NCBI GenBank assembly: GCA_025997655.1
Contig: BNUW01000154.1
Span: 1-5,283, forward strand
Direction: 5' to 3'
DNA length: 5,283 nucleotides
Source: Spirochaetia bacterium
Lineage (GTDB): Bacteria; Spirochaetota; Spirochaetia; Treponematales; Breznakiellaceae
Shown here: positions 1-5,283 of the stretch, one piece after another
How positions within the stretch are numbered: the stretch's first letter is position 1
Layout: each line of letters opens with the position of its first letter
The notes under the pieces: model-generated
Databases searched by the model: none
What the model was told of the DNA's origin: nothing
Seen by the model: the letters and a program-made list of their open reading frames with translations, nothing else
Made by a program: the position numbers and the translations under genes

Positions 1-2566
1 AAAATCACGCATCCACACATCCCCAATCACGCGCCTTTTTTTCGCGTCCATTTGTTCAGGAACCAAGGGCGATAAAAAAGCATCGTCAAGCGGCAGGGAC
101 TCGATCGTAAACACCGGATAACCCCGTTTTGAAAACTCTTCCGGGATATGGTGATTGATGCCCGGATCATGGTGATAGGACCGACCGATAAGTAAAAGCC
201 CGATTTTATCTTCATCAATGAGCCGGTTCATGGTAAACGCAAAGGTGTCGCGCTGCTTTTGCAGAAATGTTTTGATTGCGTTCATTCCCTGCTGAAAAGC
301 CCACGCATTTTCAGCCCGCGTGATTCCCAGCTTGTCCTTGAAATATTCAAACGTCCGTTTTTCACCTTCAATGTTACGGTCAAGATTTACCATCGGTTCC
401 CAGTATGCGATATTTTTTTCGGCAAACACATTGCGCTCCCGGGTAAAAACCGCCTTTACAACTTCGGGGGTTCCCATTTGAATGACACACGCCGTATTCC
501 CAAGGGTGTTCTGCACGCCGGTTTCAAGATGGGTGATTATCGGGAAACAAATAGCGTCAAGGTTTTTTTCATCACCGTCTTTGTAATTGAGAAGCTGCCA
601 AACATGCGCCGGGGCGGCTTTTGCCGGAAAGCACGGGTCAATTGCACCCCATTTGTTGCCCTCGTTCCATAAGCGCTCATTGGTAAAGTCTGATGTTACC
701 ACCTTAAGCCCCAGGGTTCTGAAATAGGTGGTCCAAAGCGGCGCGTAGTAAAACATATTCAAAAGGCGGGGAATACCAACGGTGAGGGATGCGCGTTTTT
801 CTGCCGCCGCCGCATTTACGATGCTTTCCGGCGGCGGCTCAAAATCAAAATCGGAAAACGCAAGACAGGCGGCCTCAAAACTGATGTCGGGATTTTCCTT
901 CCTGATTGTCCGCAGACGCTCGGTTTCATTGCGTACCTGTTCTTTATCTTCCGAGGCGCCCTTTTCGCACAAATACCCCGAAATAAATCTGACGTGGCGT
1001 AATTTTTCGCCATCCGCAGAATCGGTAGTTTCTATATCAACAAAGGTACGGTGGCATTTATTCGTGCAGATTGAACAGCGGGTTGTTTCGTCATTTTTTG
1101 ACGTAAAGTACAGCTTGGATGCGGCGTCAATCCCGATAAACCCAGAGCCGCCGCCGACAGCGGATTCGGTGCGGCTGATTGCATCAGCATTACTGATGAC
1201 CTCCATCGCCGCGCCGATTGCGCCGCCGATGTCTGCGTATTTGTGCACAAACACTTCCGCGCCCGGGACTTTGCGCTTGATAAAATCAACCTGCGCTTTT
1301 ACCGCCGCAAGATTTTTTTGCGTACCGCCCTGTAATACAAAGCGTTTCCCCAGACGCGCCAGATTGCTTTCCTGCACCACGTAGGTCCAAATATTGAGGG
1401 GCAGCACCTGCGCCAGGCCGCACATCATCTCTTCTTTTGTCCACCCCGATTGCTGAAACATGACCCGGTCCTGTTCCATAAAAACCGCACATCCATAATT
1501 AAATTTCGGTGCACGCTCTGCGCGGAATGCGTAATCGGCATATTCTTCAATCGGAATGTTAAACTGATTTGCCATGGCCTGCAAAAAATAACCGTTGCCC
1601 GCAGAGCACTGGGTGTTCAGTTTAAAATCGACCACCCGGCGGTTTTTCATAAACAGCACTTTTATGTCCTGGCCGCCCACATCGCAAATCACATCAACAT
1701 CGCCATAGAGGGCCGTGGCGCTTTTCATGTGCGCCACCGTTTCCACAACGGAAACATCAAGGTTGAGCGCCGTCTTCAATATGTCCTGCGCATAACCGGT
1801 TACGCCGGCGCCCAAAATTTTCACAGTGATTTTCTGCTCATCTCTCCAGGCTTGCATCTTTTTGAACAACCGCTGCGCGTCCTCAAGGGGATTTCCCTGA
1901 CTCAGTATGTAGTCGCGGTATAAAAGCCTGTCCTCCATATCAAGCAGCACAATTTTTGTACTGGTGGAGCCGCCGTCAATCCCGATAAATGCTTCAAGAG
2001 TATCGCCGCTTTGAAATACAGGCGGTGTAAATGCGGGCGCCGCATATTCTTTGCGGAACGATTCAAGCTCTTCGAAAGAAGAAATAAGCGGCGGGAGTGT
2101 AATCTGTTCGGTGTTTTTTATTGAACGGTAAATTGATTCCGGTAAATCGGCGGTTTCCATGGCAGCGTCGCCGGAGATATATTCATCGAGACACGCAGTG
2201 TCAAGACTCGAAGGATCGATACTATACGCATCACGCTGCCCTGCGCTCTCGCGGGTAAAAAGCACCGCCCCTATTGCCGCAAAAAAATGGGGCAGCTTTG
2301 GCACGATAATTGATTTTTCAAGATTTTCCTCGCGGGGCGTATACCCGTGCATATCCCATGCCGCTTTTATCTGGCTGCGCCAAACGTGAGCAAATGCCGG
2401 AATGAAGGTATTGGGGCCGCCCAGGAGCACCACTTTTTCCGGCAGCACATTACCGTGGACAAGCACCTCAAGATTTTGTTTAACAATTGCGTTACACAGA
2501 GATATAAAAATTTCTTCCCGTGGAATACCCGATTTAAGCAGTCCTACCACATCGGTTTCCGCAAAA
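1..2566. repeat. Left arm of a perfect 2566-bp inverted repeat
   Basis: This arm is the reverse complement of 2718-5283, pairing i with 5284-i. The first 35 bases match the reverse complement of the last 35, and every internal stretch I compared matched without a mismatch, including the regions around 230, 700, 1950, 2050 and 2110. It carries the minus-strand gene copy, continuous with the spacer, so this is the arm in native context. Pairing stops at 2566/2718, where position 2567 (a) should pair with a t at 2717 but finds a g. Confidence 0.96.
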
Positions 2567-2715
2567 ACGCCGCACTTTGCTGCAATCCGGTGAATCTGCC
2601 TGCCCTCCGGCATGATTTTCCCGGCTTCTTCGCTTGATATACCGATTTTTGCCATAATCTTGTCGATGGTGCTGCCGGTGCCCCCCGCGCATTTATCGTT
2701 CATATAGGACAGGGT
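1..2715 (-). CDS. Large CoA-substrate-specific enzyme activase, two BcrAD/BadFG ATPase domains plus DUF2229 region; fragment lacking both ends
   Basis: Activases of this family use ATP hydrolysis to push a low-potential electron from a [4Fe-4S] cluster onto a partner enzyme such as a 2-hydroxyacyl-CoA dehydratase or benzoyl-CoA-type reductase; the partner of the large fused forms is not known to me. The frame is open for 905 codons. Residues 1-155 are the C-terminal half of activase domain 1: MNDKCAGGTG (5-14), AKCGVFAETDVV (46-57), LLGGPN (97-102), FFAAIGAVL (144-152). A linker follows (about 155-242). Domain 2 is complete (about 243-510): GIDGGSTSTK phosphate-binding motif (245-254), GGQD (347-350), NTQCSAGNG (367-375), GCAVF (408-412), GGTQKN (463-468), GGAIGAA (497-503). 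Then come CxxCxxxC (547, 550, 554) and Cys583. The DUF2229 region starts at VGIPR (646-650) and contains DPCFPAK (693-699) and GRSYHHDPGINH (844-855). The native N-terminus, including the first phosphate-binding motif, and several hundred C-terminal residues are absent. Upstream of 2717 the frame stays open into antisense sequence to an ATG at 2937-2935, which is not a real start. Confidence 0.9.
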
Positions 2716-2717
2716 CG
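2567..2717 (-). other. Single-copy 151-bp spacer encoding residues 1-49 of the fragment (domain 1 cluster-ligand segment)
   Basis: This is the only sequence present once in the window. Read on the minus strand it is in frame with the left copy and encodes TLSYMNDKCAGGTGSTIDKI and then on to IHRIAAKCGV, a textbook activase segment holding both expected cluster cysteines of domain 1 (codons at 2691-2689 and 2574-2572). Read on the plus strand it gives no recognisable protein. The spacer thus shows which arm is authentic. It has no hairpin, promoter or site-specific recombination motif that I can recognise. Confidence 0.9.
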
Positions 2718-2730
2718 TTTTGCGGAAACC
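2711..2730. other. Fold-back junction joining antisense spacer to the right arm
   Basis: The breakpoint lies at 2717/2718. On its left is the antisense of the gene around codons TLSY; on its right the sense strand resumes at ttttgcgg, inside the codons for VFAE. The corresponding sense sequence in the spacer and left arm reads cgtttttgcgg, while the junction reads cgttttgcgg. The two differ by one T in a homopolymer and then diverge. This resembles a strand switch at a short T-rich microhomology, by a polymerase or an assembler. The native sequence upstream of residue 1 is not in the window, so the true extent of the microhomology cannot be measured. Confidence 0.7.
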
Positions 2731-5283
2731 GATGTGGTAGGACTGCTTAAATCGGGTATTCCACGGGAAGAAATTTTTATATCTCTGTGTAACGCAATTG
2801 TTAAACAAAATCTTGAGGTGCTTGTCCACGGTAATGTGCTGCCGGAAAAAGTGGTGCTCCTGGGCGGCCCCAATACCTTCATTCCGGCATTTGCTCACGT
2901 TTGGCGCAGCCAGATAAAAGCGGCATGGGATATGCACGGGTATACGCCCCGCGAGGAAAATCTTGAAAAATCAATTATCGTGCCAAAGCTGCCCCATTTT
3001 TTTGCGGCAATAGGGGCGGTGCTTTTTACCCGCGAGAGCGCAGGGCAGCGTGATGCGTATAGTATCGATCCTTCGAGTCTTGACACTGCGTGTCTCGATG
3101 AATATATCTCCGGCGACGCTGCCATGGAAACCGCCGATTTACCGGAATCAATTTACCGTTCAATAAAAAACACCGAACAGATTACACTCCCGCCGCTTAT
3201 TTCTTCTTTCGAAGAGCTTGAATCGTTCCGCAAAGAATATGCGGCGCCCGCATTTACACCGCCTGTATTTCAAAGCGGCGATACTCTTGAAGCATTTATC
3301 GGGATTGACGGCGGCTCCACCAGTACAAAAATTGTGCTGCTTGATATGGAGGACAGGCTTTTATACCGCGACTACATACTGAGTCAGGGAAATCCCCTTG
3401 AGGACGCGCAGCGGTTGTTCAAAAAGATGCAAGCCTGGAGAGATGAGCAGAAAATCACTGTGAAAATTTTGGGCGCCGGCGTAACCGGTTATGCGCAGGA
3501 CATATTGAAGACGGCGCTCAACCTTGATGTTTCCGTTGTGGAAACGGTGGCGCACATGAAAAGCGCCACGGCCCTCTATGGCGATGTTGATGTGATTTGC
3601 GATGTGGGCGGCCAGGACATAAAAGTGCTGTTTATGAAAAACCGCCGGGTGGTCGATTTTAAACTGAACACCCAGTGCTCTGCGGGCAACGGTTATTTTT
3701 TGCAGGCCATGGCAAATCAGTTTAACATTCCGATTGAAGAATATGCCGATTACGCATTCCGCGCAGAGCGTGCACCGAAATTTAATTATGGATGTGCGGT
3801 TTTTATGGAACAGGACCGGGTCATGTTTCAGCAATCGGGGTGGACAAAAGAAGAGATGATGTGCGGCCTGGCGCAGGTGCTGCCCCTCAATATTTGGACC
3901 TACGTGGTGCAGGAAAGCAATCTGGCGCGTCTGGGGAAACGCTTTGTATTACAGGGCGGTACGCAAAAAAATCTTGCGGCGGTAAAAGCGCAGGTTGATT
4001 TTATCAAGCGCAAAGTCCCGGGCGCGGAAGTGTTTGTGCACAAATACGCAGACATCGGCGGCGCAATCGGCGCGGCGATGGAGGTCATCAGTAATGCTGA
4101 TGCAATCAGCCGCACCGAATCCGCTGTCGGCGGCGGCTCTGGGTTTATCGGGATTGACGCCGCATCCAAGCTGTACTTTACGTCAAAAAATGACGAAACA
4201 ACCCGCTGTTCAATCTGCACGAATAAATGCCACCGTACCTTTGTTGATATAGAAACTACCGATTCTGCGGATGGCGAAAAATTACGCCACGTCAGATTTA
4301 TTTCGGGGTATTTGTGCGAAAAGGGCGCCTCGGAAGATAAAGAACAGGTACGCAATGAAACCGAGCGTCTGCGGACAATCAGGAAGGAAAATCCCGACAT
4401 CAGTTTTGAGGCCGCCTGTCTTGCGTTTTCCGATTTTGATTTTGAGCCGCCGCCGGAAAGCATCGTAAATGCGGCGGCGGCAGAAAAACGCGCATCCCTC
4501 ACCGTTGGTATTCCCCGCCTTTTGAATATGTTTTACTACGCGCCGCTTTGGACCACCTATTTCAGAACCCTGGGGCTTAAGGTGGTAACATCAGACTTTA
4601 CCAATGAGCGCTTATGGAACGAGGGCAACAAATGGGGTGCAATTGACCCGTGCTTTCCGGCAAAAGCCGCCCCGGCGCATGTTTGGCAGCTTCTCAATTA
4701 CAAAGACGGTGATGAAAAAAACCTTGACGCTATTTGTTTCCCGATAATCACCCATCTTGAAACCGGCGTGCAGAACACCCTTGGGAATACGGCGTGTGTC
4801 ATTCAAATGGGAACCCCCGAAGTTGTAAAGGCGGTTTTTACCCGGGAGCGCAATGTGTTTGCCGAAAAAAATATCGCATACTGGGAACCGATGGTAAATC
4901 TTGACCGTAACATTGAAGGTGAAAAACGGACGTTTGAATATTTCAAGGACAAGCTGGGAATCACGCGGGCTGAAAATGCGTGGGCTTTTCAGCAGGGAAT
5001 GAACGCAATCAAAACATTTCTGCAAAAGCAGCGCGACACCTTTGCGTTTACCATGAACCGGCTCATTGATGAAGATAAAATCGGGCTTTTACTTATCGGT
5101 CGGTCCTATCACCATGATCCGGGCATCAATCACCATATCCCGGAAGAGTTTTCAAAACGGGGTTATCCGGTGTTTACGATCGAGTCCCTGCCGCTTGACG
5201 ATGCTTTTTTATCGCCCTTGGTTCCTGAACAAATGGACGCGAAAAAAAGGCGCGTGATTGGGGATGTGTGGATGCGTGATTTT
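2718..5283. repeat. Right arm of the perfect 2566-bp inverted repeat
   Basis: This is the mirror copy of 1-2566. It ends at the window edge at exactly the base that pairs with position 1. No terminal inverted repeats, target-site duplication or transposase accompany the arms, and both boundaries fall inside one coding sequence. That argues against a mobile element or a natural gene pair. Confidence 0.96.
2719..5283 (+). CDS. Second, mirror-image copy of the activase fragment, 5'-truncated
   Basis: This copy encodes residues 51-905 of the minus-strand fragment with the same sequence, beginning at FAETDVVGLLKSGI and running open off the end at WMRDF. Domain landmarks are GIDGGSTSTK at 3301-3330, GGQD at 3607-3618, NTQCSAGNG at 3667-3693, CxxCxxxC at 4207-4230, VGIPR at 4504-4518, DPCFPAK at 4645-4665 and GRSYHHDPGINH at 5098-5133. 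The plus frame is open from 2638, just after a TGA at 2635-2637. However, 2638-2718 is the antisense of the MNDKC segment and translates to unrelated sequence. No in-frame ATG, GTG or TTG lies in 2638-2718, and the first in-frame ATG is at 2932, inside the conserved domain. The copy therefore has no native 5' end or ribosome binding site. It is probably a chimeric duplicate and not a second gene. Counting it as a paralogue would be wrong unless the inverted structure is verified. Confidence 0.75.

Noticed and set aside
259..672. A 137-codon open frame on the plus strand, mirrored at 4612-5025
   Set aside because: It is the antisense shadow of the DUF2229 region, whose conserved motifs read on the other strand.
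782..1384. A 200-codon open frame on the plus strand, mirrored at 3900-4502 on the minus strand
   Set aside because: It is antisense to activase domain 2 and the cysteine-cluster region, has no recognisable motifs, and is explained by the codon usage of the real gene.
1450..1923. A 157-codon open frame on the plus strand, mirrored at 3361-3834, with a histidine- and phenylalanine-rich translation
   Set aside because: It lies antisense across the GGQD and NTQCSAGNG motifs of the real gene. No ribosome binding site or family feature supports it.
2567..2717. Spacer as a regulatory RNA, attachment site or cruciform regulatory element
   Set aside because: It translates in frame into a highly conserved activase segment on the minus strand, which explains it fully.
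1..5283. Inverted repeat as an insertion sequence, integron, invertible switch or hairpin telomere
   Set aside because: No transposase, recombinase, resolvase or target duplication is present. Both arms are ordinary interior coding sequence of one metabolic gene, and the spacer is coding as well.
1..5283. Two divergent paralogous activase genes sharing a central promoter
   Set aside because: The copies are identical where compared, whereas paralogues would differ at silent sites. The centre is not intergenic but codes for the conserved MNDKC-to-AKCGV segment of the left copy, and the right copy has no start.

Overview
The window is one gene fragment seen twice. Positions 1-2566 and 2718-5283 are reverse complements of each other. 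I saw no mismatch in any stretch I compared: both ends, several internal stretches and the translations. They enclose a 151-base single-copy spacer (2567-2717). Position i pairs with position 5284-i, so the mirror runs exactly to both ends of the window. The most economical reading is a fold-back chimera from library preparation, whole-genome amplification or assembly, not a natural gene arrangement. A real inverted duplication cannot be excluded from sequence alone.

The gene is a large CoA-substrate-specific enzyme activase (BadF/BadG/BcrA/BcrD ATPase family, fused to a DUF2229-type region). Its authentic reading is on the minus strand from about 2717 down to 1: 905 codons without a stop or frameshift, truncated at both ends. 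In order it shows the C-terminal half of a first activase domain, a linker, a complete second activase domain, a cysteine cluster, and the first part of the DUF2229 region. The N-terminus of domain 1 and the C-terminus of the protein lie outside. Residue numbers below count from the first in-frame native codon of the minus-strand copy (2715-2713 = residue 1).

The plus-strand copy (2718-5283) carries residues 51-905 only. It has lost the segment encoded in the spacer and is joined to the antisense of that segment, so it has no plausible start. Everything else with an open frame is antisense shadow. There is no promoter, ribosome binding site, terminator, RNA gene, transposase or CRISPR array that I can support.

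The protein type points to an anaerobic bacterium, since these ATP-driven, oxygen-sensitive electron donors occur in strict anaerobes. I cannot assign a phylum. The biologically interesting point is that both fused activase domains keep a cysteine pair 39 residues apart, the spacing of the iron-sulfur ligands in the homodimeric activator of 2-hydroxyglutaryl-CoA dehydratase. This suggests a single-chain pseudo-dimer.
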